Origin: Desulfosarcina ovata subsp. ovata
GTDB lineage: Bacteria > Desulfobacterota > Desulfobacteria > Desulfobacterales > Desulfosarcinaceae
Reading direction: 5' to 3'
Assembly: GCF_009689005.1 (NCBI RefSeq)
Contig: NZ_AP021879.1
Span: forward strand, 4,340,001 to 4,404,000
Length of the DNA: 64,000 nt
Under the pieces are notes generated by a model. It was not told the origin of the DNA, did no database searches, and saw only the letters and a program-made list of their open reading frames with translations. A program made the translations under genes and the position numbers. Positions 50,286 through 59,030 of the stretch are shown here, in pieces (position 1 is the first letter of the stretch; every line of letters starts with the position of its first letter).

Positions 50286-51161
50286 TCAGGCCGGCAAATT
50301 GACTGCGGGGGTCTGTTGAGGGAAATCGATTTCGAGTTTATCGAGGATGTTGCGTTGAATCCGGGTGAGCTCCGTGAAGCGACAGACACGCTCGCCGGCA
50401 TCAAGGAACTCGCCCAGTTGGAGCCGTTGCATGGCACACCGGATGCCTGGCCATGGCATGCCGGTGTTCACTTCGGCCACCTGCCGCAGCAAGAGCGACA
50501 GCCAGTCGGCCAGTAGCGGCGTATCCGGGTCTGAGTCACCGGTTGCACCTCGGGCATCCGTGCAATCGCCAGCCTCCCGGTCGAGGTTCAGGTCCCACAG
50601 GCGGGTGGCGGATTGCCGGACCGCCGCTTGAATGTTACCGGTATGCGTGGTCAGCAGTTCCCTGACCCGATCAAGATGGCGCTGCTGGAAGGCGATTTCT
50701 TCACCAAGAAAGACATCCTGCGAAGCCCACTGCCGGATAGGCACAGGCGAAAACGGGTCAAGGGTGCGGCGGGCAACCAGGGCAAACAGGGCGATGGAAA
50801 CGGAAGGGGAGAGAACGCGCGACTTTGCCGCTTCACACAGGCACCCGGTGATCTCCAAACGGTTCCACAGGGCCCGCAAAAGATACGCTCCGCCGGCAGG
50901 TCGGCTGCGGACAAAGGTGATGGCCGACCCAGGGGCGGGCGTCGCGTGGGGATCGGTTTTCTCTTCAGGGTCAAAAAAGCGGCTGACGCTTTTTACCAAT
51001 CGCCGCAGTGCAGCGAGATCCAACTGGTCTCTCCGGCCGAAAGAGTAAATGACCTCGGCTTTTGGATACCGTTTTTCGGGATGCCGGACATTATGGGCCA
51101 GCTGGACATATTCGACAACCGATCCGTCCTTGTTTTTGCGTTTGATGGTTCGAATGTACAT
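50286..51161 (-). pseudogene. IS1634-family transposase remnant with internal deletion
   Basis: 291 aa, about half the family length (around 550 aa). The N-terminus (MYIRTIKRKNKDGSVVEYVQ, ALRRLVKSVSRFF) is the conserved start of IS1634-like transposases. The last about 65 residues (LLADWLSLLLRQVAEV ... ERVCRFTELTRIQRNILDKL) match the conserved C-terminus. The segment between, which should carry most of the DDE catalytic core, is missing, joined near residue 200. The frame is open but the protein cannot be a working transposase. Confidence 0.7.
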
Positions 51162-51222
51162 GGCTTCGCCAAGTAGGCATTGATTTATGCGGATGTCAAT
51201 TCAAATTGTCGAACTCTTCTGC

Positions 51223-52836
51223 CTAGGGCATGAGAAGTCGATTGTTGCCGAGAACGCCCGCATGCCCCGTATACATTTTTCTCAGTTTCGGTTTCTCGAT
51301 CTTGCCGGTGGGACTTCGTGGAACATCGGCGAAGATCACCTTGCGTGGCCGGGTATAGCGCGGCAACCCGCCACAGAACTGCATGAATTCGGCTTCGGTC
51401 AGGGTTTGCGCCGGTTTTACCTTCACGATGGCCAAGGCGATCTCTCCCAGGCGGTCGTCCGGATAACCGATCACGGCGACATCCTGCACCTTGGGATGGT
51501 CCATGATGAAGCTCTCGATCTCCGCGGGAAAAATGTTCTCACCCCCGGTAATGATGACATCCTTGGCCCGGTCGACCAGCCAGATGAAGCCGTCTTCATC
51601 CTGGCGGGCGATGTCGCCGGTCAGCAGCCATCCGTCCTTGATCGTCGCTTCGCTGGCCTCGGGGTTTTTATAGTACTCCTTCATGACGCCGTCTCCGCGA
51701 ACGGCCAGTTCGCCGGTGGCCCCGGGCGGCGCCGGTGCCAGCCGCCCCTGGTTGATCCAGGCATCGAAGTCAACGATCATGCACGACCAGCCAAACCCCG
51801 GCACACCGATGGCTCCGACTTTGTGCGTATTTTCGATCCCCAGGTGGACGCACCCCGGTCCGGTGCATTCGGTCAATCCGTAGTTGGTATCGTAGTCGTG
51901 GTGGGGAAACACCGTTTTCCATCGGTTGATCAGCGCCGGTGGCACCGGCTGGGCACCGATATGCATCAACCGCCAGCGGGACAGGTCGTAGTCCACCAAA
52001 TTGATCTGCCCGGTTTCAATGGCGATCAGGATATCATGGGCCCAGGGCACCAGCAGCCAGACGATGGTGGCGTTTTCCTCGGATACCGCCTGGAGAATGT
52101 CGACGGGCTGAAAGCTCTTCAGGATGACCGCTTTGGCACCAACCAGAAAGTTGCCGAACCAGTGCATTTTGGCCCCGGTGTGATAGAGCGGCGGAATGCA
52201 GAGAAAATTGTCGTCGTGGGTCTGGTGGTGATGCCGGTTTTCTACCTGGCAGGCAAATTCGAGATTGCGGTGGGTCAGATGCACCGCCTTGGGACGGCCG
52301 GTCGTGCCGGAAGTAAAGTAGAGGGCCGCGCTGTCGCCACTGTCGATGGCCACGCCGGGGTCGGTATCCTCACCGCTGGAAAGAACTGCGGCATAGCTCT
52401 CGGCATTGTCGGGCCGTCCGGCGTCGGGTCCGACGAAGATGTAGGTTTCGACACATCGATCGAGCGCTTTTTTGACCCGCGCGACCCGCTCGGCAAACTC
52501 GTCCCCGAAGATGAGGACGGTGGCCTCGGCAAGGGTGGTGCAGTATTCGATATCTTCCGCGCTGAACCTGAAATTGAGGGGCACCACCCAGGCACCGGTG
52601 CGCAGGATACCGAAGTAAACCGGCAGCCATTCCAGGCTGTTCATCATCAGGTGGACCACCCTGTCCCCTTTGCGGACGCCCCGCTTGATCAGGGCGCGAG
52701 CCACCTGGTTGGCCTGCCGGTCAAAAGCCGCCCAAGTAATTTCCCGGCGCGAGTGCCCGGCGGGATCCCTTTCGATCAGGGCCACTTCCGCGCCATATTG
52801 GCTGGCGTTGCGGGATAAGATCTCGGTGATCAGCAT
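51223..52836 (-). CDS. AMP-forming acyl-CoA synthetase
   Basis: 537 aa from ATG 52836 with AAGGAA upstream; a longer frame reaches into the preceding gene. ANL-superfamily motifs: LYFTSGTTGRPKAVHLTH (P-loop A3), YGLTECTGPG (A5), GELAVRGDGVMKEYY, DGWLLTGDIARQDEDGFIWLVDRAKDVIITGGENIFPAEIE (A7-A8) and PRSPTGKIEKPKLR with the catalytic Lys. It activates a carboxylate with ATP and CoA. It is close in sequence to the truncated ligase at 60690 (shared NSLEWL, VVPLNFRF and IGAQP segments), so the island once had two near-equivalent enzymes. It lies 11 nt after the ketopantoate-reductase/thioesterase fusion. Confidence 0.9.
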   Translation of the reverse strand: MLITEILSRNASQYGAEVALIERDPAGHSRREITWAAFDRQANQVARALIKRGVRKGDRVVHLMMNSLEWLPVYFGILRTGAWVVPLNFRFSAEDIEYCTTLAEATVLIFGDEFAERVARVKKALDRCVETYIFVGPDAGRPDNAESYAAVLSSGEDTDPGVAIDSGDSAALYFTSGTTGRPKAVHLTHRNLEFACQVENRHHHQTHDDNFLCIPPLYHTGAKMHWFGNFLVGAKAVILKSFQPVDILQAVSEENATIVWLLVPWAHDILIAIETGQINLVDYDLSRWRLMHIGAQPVPPALINRWKTVFPHHDYDTNYGLTECTGPGCVHLGIENTHKVGAIGVPGFGWSCMIVDFDAWINQGRLAPAPPGATGELAVRGDGVMKEYYKNPEASEATIKDGWLLTGDIARQDEDGFIWLVDRAKDVIITGGENIFPAEIESFIMDHPKVQDVAVIGYPDDRLGEIALAIVKVKPAQTLTEAEFMQFCGGLPRYTRPRKVIFADVPRSPTGKIEKPKLRKMYTGHAGVLGNNRLLMP

Positions 52837-52847
52837 ATTATATTTCC

Positions 52848-54227
52848 TTAATTGCGTAAAAAGACCATCTCCGCCACCTTGGCCACCGGCTGATCGTCCT
52901 GGGTCAACTCCACCTGCACCCGGGCAATGCGGCCCTGGGTGTCGATCACCCGGGCCGACGCCGTGACGTCTTTGGCCGGGTCCGCGGCGTTCAGAATTTC
53001 GATATCGCAATTCAAAGGCAGACCCACATGCCCCAGGGAGTTGGCAACGGCTGCCATGGTCTGCTCCGCCAGGGTGAACAGCGCCCCTGTATGGGTGTAG
53101 CCGAGGAAATTGGGCAGTTGCGGCGTGCCGGGCAGCTTGGCGGTGGCCCGGCCGGGCTCGAATTCCGTGAAGTGGATCGACAGGGCACGGGCCAGGGGCG
53201 ATGTTTCCAGGGCCTGGCGCAGGGCGTCCAGGTCCTCGGCTTTGATCGCGTTGCGCACCGCATTGGGTTCGCTGGCCGATTCGACTACGGAGAGCTTTTG
53301 CCGGTTGCGCTCCTCGACGCCACGGATCAACAGGGAAACCGCTTCGTTGAACGGCGTCGAAATGTTGAGCCGATTGCCTTCCGAGACAATGATTTCGTTC
53401 AGGTTGCCGATCTCGGTGGGTCGCCCGGCCTCCACGTCCTGCAGCATGCTGACCCGGTTGTCCTTGGTGGAAGCAAAGGCGCTCAGCGCAAAGGCCGGCG
53501 GATCGTCCAGTTCCGGGATGTCGATGCCCTTGGCGCGGGCCACCTGGGCCAGTTCCCGGCTCAAGGCCTCGATGACCTTCACCGTCGGGGCATGCTTGAC
53601 GGCCGAGCCGCCGGTCAGGCCGGTGAGCGCCGCCACCACATTGGTGGAGACATTGGCGATCAGTTTTTTCCAGATGACCTGGTTGATATCCGGGGTGGTA
53701 TGCACATCCAGGCCGACCTTCTGGAACGCGCTGACCATTCGCTCAAACCCCGGCCGGCTGACGCTGTCGTAAGGGCCGATGACCAGAAGCGGCCCCAGTC
53801 CGCCCACATATTTCACCTCGTTCATGCTCACCGGCATGCCGGAGTGGGCCGTGATACCGCCGATCACCCGCTCGGGGCCCACCACATCGGCAATCGCCTC
53901 CAGGTTGCCCAGGCCGTTTTGCACCGACAGCACAAGGGTCTTGTCGCCGATCATGGGCCGGGCGCTTTCGATGGCCGAACGGGTATGGTAGCCCTTGACC
54001 GCCACCATCACCACGTCTTTGACGCCCACCGCATTCACATCCGATGTAATCGCCATGCGCGCGTGGGTCCGATCGCCATCGGGCCATTGCATCCACAGCC
54101 CCTCCCGGTCAATCAGGCGCACCCGTTCCTTGAGCACCTCGACCAGGGTAACGTCGAATCCGTTTTGCGAAAAAAGACTGCCAAAGATCGATCCCAAGAC
54201 ACCCGCACCAACGATTGCGATTTCCAT
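52848..54227 (-). CDS. Ketopantoate-reductase-like protein fused to a hot-dog thioesterase
   Basis: 459 aa. Residues 1-315 follow PanE/ApbA: Rossmann GAGVLGSIFG (7-16), SVQNGLGN, the catalytic Lys region NQVIWKKLIANVSTN (Lys187, Asn191) and SMLQDVEAGRPTEIGNLNE (substrate loop). Residues about 330-459 form a PaaI/DUF4442-type hot-dog domain: FTEFEPGRATAKLPG, GYTHTGALFTLAEQTMAAVAN, VTASARVIDTQGRIARVQVELTQ. NAD(P)H-dependent reduction of a 2-oxo acid coupled to hydrolysis of an acyl-CoA is a reasonable reading. A role in pantothenate synthesis is unlikely given the fusion and the catabolic neighbours. Confidence 0.85.
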   Translation of the reverse strand: MEIAIVGAGVLGSIFGSLFSQNGFDVTLVEVLKERVRLIDREGLWMQWPDGDRTHARMAITSDVNAVGVKDVVMVAVKGYHTRSAIESARPMIGDKTLVLSVQNGLGNLEAIADVVGPERVIGGITAHSGMPVSMNEVKYVGGLGPLLVIGPYDSVSRPGFERMVSAFQKVGLDVHTTPDINQVIWKKLIANVSTNVVAALTGLTGGSAVKHAPTVKVIEALSRELAQVARAKGIDIPELDDPPAFALSAFASTKDNRVSMLQDVEAGRPTEIGNLNEIIVSEGNRLNISTPFNEAVSLLIRGVEERNRQKLSVVESASEPNAVRNAIKAEDLDALRQALETSPLARALSIHFTEFEPGRATAKLPGTPQLPNFLGYTHTGALFTLAEQTMAAVANSLGHVGLPLNCDIEILNAADPAKDVTASARVIDTQGRIARVQVELTQDDQPVAKVAEMVFLRN

Positions 54228-54403
54228 GGCTGCCCTCCCTTATAATATTTTTTTCTTGTCAGGATAAAACTTATTTAATAAGAGTATCTTTCAAAATATC
54301 AGAATATAATAAATTCATTAGCCAGAACGGAAGACAGCCCGGCCCAGGTTCTTCACTTTTGCCAGTGGATCATCCGCAACGGACCAACCGCATCGAGTCC
54401 CCC
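54228..54403. promoter_or_regulatory. AT-rich divergent promoter region (lrp / reductase-thioesterase)
   Basis: A strongly AT-rich 176-bp gap in a GC-rich locus. TATAAT at 54305-54310 could be the -10 of the Lrp gene, without a clear -35. The short palindrome CTTAT-TTA-ATAAG (54270-54282) and other A/T runs are of the kind Lrp proteins bind. Autoregulation is likely but not demonstrated. Confidence 0.35.
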
Positions 54404-54877
54404 ATGAAAATAGATGAAATTGACAAAAAGATTCTTGAAATCCTGCAAACCAACGGCCGCATCACCAATGCCAAGCTCGCCGCGACGATCGGCATTTCAC
54501 CGCCGGCCATGCTGGAACGGGTCCGCCGCCTGGAATCCGCCGGGGTGATCTCCCAGTATGCGGCAGTATTGGATCGGGAAAAGGTCGGCCTCGAAGTGAT
54601 GGCCATCGTCTCCATCTCCCTGGCGGCGCATGAACTCGAGTCCATCGACCGGTTCCGGGAACGCCTGCTGGCCCTGGACGAAGTCCTGGAGTGTCATCAG
54701 GTCTCCGGTGAAGACGACTTCATCCTCAAGGTCGTGCTGGGCGATATTAAAAGTTACTCTGAATTTGCCATGAAGAAGCTGGCCGCCATTCCTGGAATTC
54801 AGAATTTCAAATCCTCTATTGTCCTCTCGACAATCAAAAACTCCTACAGCCTGCCGGTAAAATTGAAAGACGCATAA
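54404..54877 (+). CDS. Lrp/AsnC-family transcriptional regulator
   Basis: 157 aa from ATG 54404; a longer in-frame frame exists but starts mid-promoter. The N-terminal HTH (IDEIDKKILEILQTNGRITNAKLAATIGISPPAMLERVRRLESAGVI) and the C-terminal RAM/ACT-like effector domain (CHQVSGEDDFILKVVLGDIKSYSEFAMKKLAAIPGI) are standard. Lrp-type proteins sense amino acids. Its place between two divergent arms of the island (reductase-thioesterase and ligase one way, iorAB/ACT/ligases the other side) makes it the probable local regulator responding to an amino acid. Confidence 0.92.
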   Translation: MKIDEIDKKILEILQTNGRITNAKLAATIGISPPAMLERVRRLESAGVISQYAAVLDREKVGLEVMAIVSISLAAHELESIDRFRERLLALDEVLECHQVSGEDDFILKVVLGDIKSYSEFAMKKLAAIPGIQNFKSSIVLSTIKNSYSLPVKLKDA

Positions 54878-54899
54878 TCCGCCCCAAATTCGGATCGTG

Positions 54900-55490
54900 T
54901 CATTGGATGCCCCGTCCTTTTTCGAATGCTTCCAGATTTAGCGCCTTGAACGTTGCCGGAACCCGTCTGGCGATGACCGCCGTCCACTGATCGAGGGGAA
55001 GATCCAGAAGGGTCGAGGCGATTCCGAGCAAAATGGTATTGACCAGCCTGGGATTGCCAAGGGTCTCGGCCAGGGGCAAGGCATCCACAAAGATGGGATC
55101 GGTGGTGCGCTGGCGGATCACGTTTTCCGCATCTTCGGGATAACTGCCCATGCCCGCATAAATGGCCGGTGGGATGATGCGCTGACGGTTGCTGATCACA
55201 CGCCCGTCCGGTTGTAGGAAATGCAGCCAGCGCACCGTCTCGGCCAGTTCGAAGGAGAGCAGAATATCCGCCTCGCCCTCCATGATCATGGGCGAATACA
55301 CGGTTTCGCTGTAGCGCACATGGCTGGTCACCACCCCGCCGCGCTGGGACATGCCGTGGATTTCACTTTTCTTTGTGTCGAATCCGCTGAGCATGGCCAC
55401 ATCGGACAAAATTTCACTGGCCGTGATCACGCCCTGGCCACCGGTTCCCACCACCAGCACATTGGTTGTCTTTGTCTTGTCACGCGTCAT
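54900..55490 (-). CDS. iorB: Indolepyruvate oxidoreductase beta subunit-like (copy 2)
   Basis: 196 aa from ATG 55490 with AGGAGA 8 nt upstream. VLVVGTGGQGVITASEILSDVAML, KSEIHGMSQRGGVVTSHVRY and LGNPRLVNTILLGIASTLLDLP are the family landmarks. It pairs with the alpha subunit encoded 26 nt upstream. Clearly diverged from copy 1 at 31218 (GMSQRGG versus GASQRGG context and shorter C-terminus). Convergent to lrp, with stops 22 bp apart. Confidence 0.92.
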   Translation of the reverse strand: MTRDKTKTTNVLVVGTGGQGVITASEILSDVAMLSGFDTKKSEIHGMSQRGGVVTSHVRYSETVYSPMIMEGEADILLSFELAETVRWLHFLQPDGRVISNRQRIIPPAIYAGMGSYPEDAENVIRQRTTDPIFVDALPLAETLGNPRLVNTILLGIASTLLDLPLDQWTAVIARRVPATFKALNLEAFEKGRGIQ

Positions 55491-55516
55491 TGATCGTCTC
55501 CTGTCCTTTTCAGTGA

Positions 55517-57325
55517 TTACCCGGCCACCACGGAAATGGCGTTTTGTTTGCAAACCTGCTCACAAAGGGCGCAACCGTAGCAGGTGGCGGCATCGATGGA
55601 TGAATAGCGACGCTCTTTCTTACCCTCCTCATCCGGAATGATAGCGCCCTGGGAAATGGACGGGCAGCCCAGTTTCAGACACATCTTGCAGCCGATGCAG
55701 GCATCCGTATCCACGACGCGCACGGCCTTGGGATCCTGACGGAACAGCTGGATGCACGGGCGCTTGGTCACCAGCACGGACGGCCCGTCATGATCGATCT
55801 CTTCCTTGAGCGCCGCCAGGGTGCCTTGCAGGTCAAAGGGGTCGATTTCCCGGGCCCGCTGGACCCCCAGCGCCTTGACCAGTTCGATAATATCGACGGC
55901 AATGGTCTCCTCCATCTGAAGGGTCCGCCCGGTACCCGGATTCTGCTGGCCACCGGTCATGGCCGTGATGCGGTTGTCCATGATAATCACGTTCACGTTG
56001 CCCCGGTTGTAGATCACATCCAGCAGGCTGGTGATGCCGGAGTGAAAGAAAGTGGAGTCCCCGATGGCGGCGAACACCGGGCGTTTGTCTTCCAGGCCGG
56101 CCTGGGCCATGGCCTTGGCCGTGCCGTGGGCCATGCTGATGCTGGCCCCCATGCACAGGGTGGAGTCGATGCTTTGCAGCGGCGGCAAAACGCTCAGGGT
56201 GTAACAGCCGATGTCGCTGTGCACGATGGCCTTCATCTTGTTCAGGGCGTAGAACAGGCCCCGGTGAGGACATCCGGCGCAGAGCAGCGGCGGACGGGGC
56301 ATCTCGCTGCCCGGTGCCTTTTCCGCCGCTGGCGGCAAATCAAAGGGCAGCACGCCGGCTTTGGCGAATCCGGCGGCCACGGCATCCGGCGACAGTTCAT
56401 CCAGTCGCGGAAAAAAAACCTTGCCTTCAACGGCGAGCCCCATGATGCGGATTTCCTCTTCGATGTAGGGCTCCAGTTCCTCGACCACAAAAAGCCGATC
56501 CACTTTGGCGGCAAAGGCCTGGATCATTTTTTTGGGCAAGGGAAAGGTCATACCCAGTTTGAGCACCGAGGCATCGGGCAGGATCTCCTTGACGTACTGG
56601 TAGGCGATCCCGCTGGTGATGACACCGATGGACAAATCATTCCATTCGATGCGGTTAAAGGGACTCGCCTCGGTCACTTCGGCCAGCCGGGCTTCCCGTT
56701 CGAGGACCAGCGGATGCCGCTGCTTGGCGAAGGCCGGAATCATGACGAATTTCTTGAGGTCTCGCGTGAACCCCTCGGCTTTCGGAATGGCCGCTTGGTT
56801 TTGCGCATCCACGGCAACGATCCCCTTGGCATGGCAGACCCGTGTGGTCATGCGCAGCAGGGTGGGCGTGTCGTGCTGCTCGGAGAGCAGCAATCCCGCC
56901 TCCACCATGGCTTTGGCTTCCTGGCTGTCACTGGGCTCGAGCATGGGAATCTTGGCGAAACGCGCATAATAGCGGTTGTCCTGCTCATTCTGGGAACTGT
57001 GCATGCCCGGATCGTCCGCGCAGACCATCAACAGCCCCCCGGGAATCCCCGTATAGGCGAGGGTCATCAGCGGATCGGCGGCCACGTTCAACCCGACGTG
57101 CTTGGTGGTGAACAGCGTCCGGACCCCGGTCATGGCCGATCCGATGGCCACTTCCAGAGCCACCTTTTCGTTGGGCGCCCACTCGGCATAAACCCCGTCA
57201 TAGGTTGCGAAATTCTGCAGAATTTCCGTGCTCGGCGTGCCCGGGTAGGCGCTGGCCATCTTGACGCCGGCCTGAAAGGCGCCCAGAGCGACGGCCTCAT
57301 TTCCTGAAAGGATCTGTTTTTCCAT
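55517..57325 (-). CDS. iorA: Indolepyruvate ferredoxin oxidoreductase alpha subunit (copy 2)
   Basis: 602 aa from ATG 57325, 7 nt after GGAGGG. The pyrimidine domain has GNEAVALGAFQAGVKMASAYPGTPSTE. The TPP domain has CAGCPHRGLF, SDIGCYTL and GDSTFFHSGI ... DNRITAMTGGQQNPG. Two canonical Fe-S motifs, CIGCKMCLKLGCP (from Cys543) and CYGCALCEQVCKQ (from Cys582), complete it. It converts aryl- or other 2-oxo acids from amino-acid transamination to acyl-CoA, reducing ferredoxin. The neighbouring CoA ligases, Lrp and ACT protein fit amino-acid catabolism. A near-consensus promoter sits about 70 bp upstream. Confidence 0.93.
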   Translation of the reverse strand: MEKQILSGNEAVALGAFQAGVKMASAYPGTPSTEILQNFATYDGVYAEWAPNEKVALEVAIGSAMTGVRTLFTTKHVGLNVAADPLMTLAYTGIPGGLLMVCADDPGMHSSQNEQDNRYYARFAKIPMLEPSDSQEAKAMVEAGLLLSEQHDTPTLLRMTTRVCHAKGIVAVDAQNQAAIPKAEGFTRDLKKFVMIPAFAKQRHPLVLEREARLAEVTEASPFNRIEWNDLSIGVITSGIAYQYVKEILPDASVLKLGMTFPLPKKMIQAFAAKVDRLFVVEELEPYIEEEIRIMGLAVEGKVFFPRLDELSPDAVAAGFAKAGVLPFDLPPAAEKAPGSEMPRPPLLCAGCPHRGLFYALNKMKAIVHSDIGCYTLSVLPPLQSIDSTLCMGASISMAHGTAKAMAQAGLEDKRPVFAAIGDSTFFHSGITSLLDVIYNRGNVNVIIMDNRITAMTGGQQNPGTGRTLQMEETIAVDIIELVKALGVQRAREIDPFDLQGTLAALKEEIDHDGPSVLVTKRPCIQLFRQDPKAVRVVDTDACIGCKMCLKLGCPSISQGAIIPDEEGKKERRYSSIDAATCYGCALCEQVCKQNAISVVAG

Positions 57326-57363
57326 GTTTTGCCCTCCATCGATAGAAAGCACTAAAAAAAATA

Positions 57364-57392
57364 TTGACCATTCATTTTATCTTAATTATGCT
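57364..57392 (+). promoter_or_regulatory. Divergent promoter of the ACT-reductase-ligase operon
   Basis: TTGACC (57364-57369), a 17-nt spacer and TATGCT (57387-57392) read toward the ACT gene. Its -10 is only 5 bp from the -10 of the opposing iorA promoter, so the two promoters face back-to-back and could be co-regulated from one site. Confidence 0.45.
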
Positions 57393-57396
57393 AATT

Positions 57397-57425
57397 TTTA
57401 TAAAATCCTTATTTAATTCTGTCAA
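57397..57425 (-). promoter_or_regulatory. Near-consensus sigma-70 promoter of iorAB copy 2
   Basis: On the minus strand TTGACA (57425-57420), a 17-nt spacer and TATAAA (57402-57397) precede iorA with a leader of about 65 nt. A/T palindrome TTTTATAAAA overlaps the -10. Confidence 0.6.
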
Positions 57426-57530
57426 ATCTTTTTTTTATTTAATATTATTGCCAGATTTTAAATAAATGTCATTCACGAGCACTCAAATTGAGAAGTCCCG
57501 CTTCCAAAACACATCACGAGAGGAGTTTTC

Positions 57531-57968
57531 ATGAAACTGAAACAGATCGTTATTTCAATCGAGAACTCTCCAAACCGCCTCTACAATGTCATCCGGGCGA
57601 TGAGCGATGCGGGGATCAACCTGCGCGCCCTGAACCTGGTGGACACGGGCGCCTTCGGCCAGCTTCGCCTGCTTTTATCCGACGTTGCCAAAGCCCGGCG
57701 GATACTGATGGAAATGAGCGTTCCCGCTTTTGTCAATGAGGTGGTGGCCACGGAAATTCCCGATAAGCCGGGCAGCCTGGCCAATGTCATGCTGCCGATG
57801 ATGCAGTCCGGCATCCGGATTGAATTTATGTATGCTTACACCGGTGGCACATTGGCCGGGCAGGCGGTGATGATTTTTCGCTTCTCCGACAACGACAAGG
57901 CCATTGCCGTGCTTCAGGAAAAGGGCATTCGCATTTTGGATGCAAACACCTTTGACATTATTGAATAG
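57531..57968 (+). CDS. Tandem ACT-domain protein
   Basis: 145 aa made of two ACT domains (about 1-68 and 70-145): MKLKQIVISIENSPNRLYNV ... INLRALNLVDTGAFGQLRLL, then EVVATEIPDKPGSLANVMLPMMQSGIRIEFMYAY. GAGAGGAG lies before the ATG. Stand-alone ACT proteins of this type occur next to phenylacetate-CoA ligases and IOR genes and probably bind an amino acid to regulate the pathway enzymes or act as a sensor. First gene of the plus-strand arm, divergent from iorAB. Confidence 0.88.
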   Translation: MKLKQIVISIENSPNRLYNVIRAMSDAGINLRALNLVDTGAFGQLRLLLSDVAKARRILMEMSVPAFVNEVVATEIPDKPGSLANVMLPMMQSGIRIEFMYAYTGGTLAGQAVMIFRFSDNDKAIAVLQEKGIRILDANTFDIIE

Positions 57969-57998
57969 TATCGACCCGAACAAAGAGAAGAGGTTGGC

Positions 57999-58958
57999 AT
58001 GGGAAAATCGCAAAAAAATCATTCCTGGCATTATGGCATCATCGGCGCCGGACCGGTGGGCTGCATCGTGGCCGCATTTCTCACCCGCGGCGGACACACG
58101 GTCACCCTGTGTGACATCGTCCCTGAACTGGTTGATCCGGCCAGGGAGCGGGGCATCATCATCGAGGGCGCGGAACGCCTGGAGCAGAAGATTCCCCGGA
58201 CCTGCAACCAGATCGAAGAGCTGATCGCCGCGGGCCCGGACGCCATTTTCGTCTGTGTCAAGGCCCAGGCCCTGCCGCTGATCTCCTCTGCCCTGGGCGA
58301 TCTGTACAAGGAGGGCATTTATATCGTCAGCTGGCAAAACGGAATCGATACCGAGTACGAACTGGCCAAGGTTCTCGGCAAAACGCCGGTGATGCGGGCC
58401 GTGGTGAACTGGGGATGCGGCCTGCTGGGCCCGGCCCATGTGACCATGCCGTTCCATCACCCCCCCCACTACATCCAGGAACTCGACCCCGCATCCATTG
58501 ATGCGGCCGTTCACATCGCCAGGGACCTGACCGCCAGCGGGCTGACCACCGAACACACCGACCGGATCGTTCCCATGGTGTGGCGCAAAACGGTGATGAA
58601 TGCCTCCATGAACCCGGTTTGCGCGGCCACCGGCCTGACCATGGCCCAGGCCATGGGAGACCCGATGACCTTTGGCGTCGTCGATGCGTTGTTAAAGGAG
58701 TGCCTGGCAGTGGCGCGGGGCAACGAAATCTTTCTGGGCTGGGATTACTACCAGTATGCCGTGGAATACCTGAAAAGCGCGGGTAACCACAAGCCATCCA
58801 TGCTGATGGACATTGAAGCCAGCCGGAGAACGGAGATCAATTACATCAACGGCAAATTTGTGGAATACGGCACGCGGGCCGGTGTCCAGACCCCTTACAA
58901 CAACACCATGCGCTCATTGATCAAGGGGATCGAATTCCGCCTGGAAACGCGCCGGTAG
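57999..58958 (+). CDS. Ketopantoate-reductase-like oxidoreductase
   Basis: 319 aa. Rossmann motif GIIGAGPVGCIVAAFL (14-29), SWQNGIDTEYEL, the catalytic Lys197 and Asn201 in VPMVWRKTVMNASMNP, and SMLMDIEASRRTEINYINGKFVEYG in the C-terminal domain. Single-domain size, unlike the fused paralogue at 52848. It probably reduces a 2-oxo acid other than ketopantoate, producing a 2-hydroxy acid. Second gene of the ACT operon, 30 nt downstream. Confidence 0.87.
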   Translation: MGKSQKNHSWHYGIIGAGPVGCIVAAFLTRGGHTVTLCDIVPELVDPARERGIIIEGAERLEQKIPRTCNQIEELIAAGPDAIFVCVKAQALPLISSALGDLYKEGIYIVSWQNGIDTEYELAKVLGKTPVMRAVVNWGCGLLGPAHVTMPFHHPPHYIQELDPASIDAAVHIARDLTASGLTTEHTDRIVPMVWRKTVMNASMNPVCAATGLTMAQAMGDPMTFGVVDALLKECLAVARGNEIFLGWDYYQYAVEYLKSAGNHKPSMLMDIEASRRTEINYINGKFVEYGTRAGVQTPYNNTMRSLIKGIEFRLETRR

Positions 58959-59030
58959 GCGAATCCAGATCCGCACCGGCAACCGAAAGCGTCCAGCCGC
59001 AGATGGACACAGCAAAAGAGGAGGACAGCC

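Noticed and set aside
52848-54227. Pantothenate biosynthesis role for the PanE-like proteins
   Set aside because: Neither is near panB or panC; both lie among CoA ligases and iorAB, and one is fused to a thioesterase.
55790-57307. 505-codon plus frame
   Set aside because: Antisense to iorA copy 2, which has intact TPP and Fe-S motifs.
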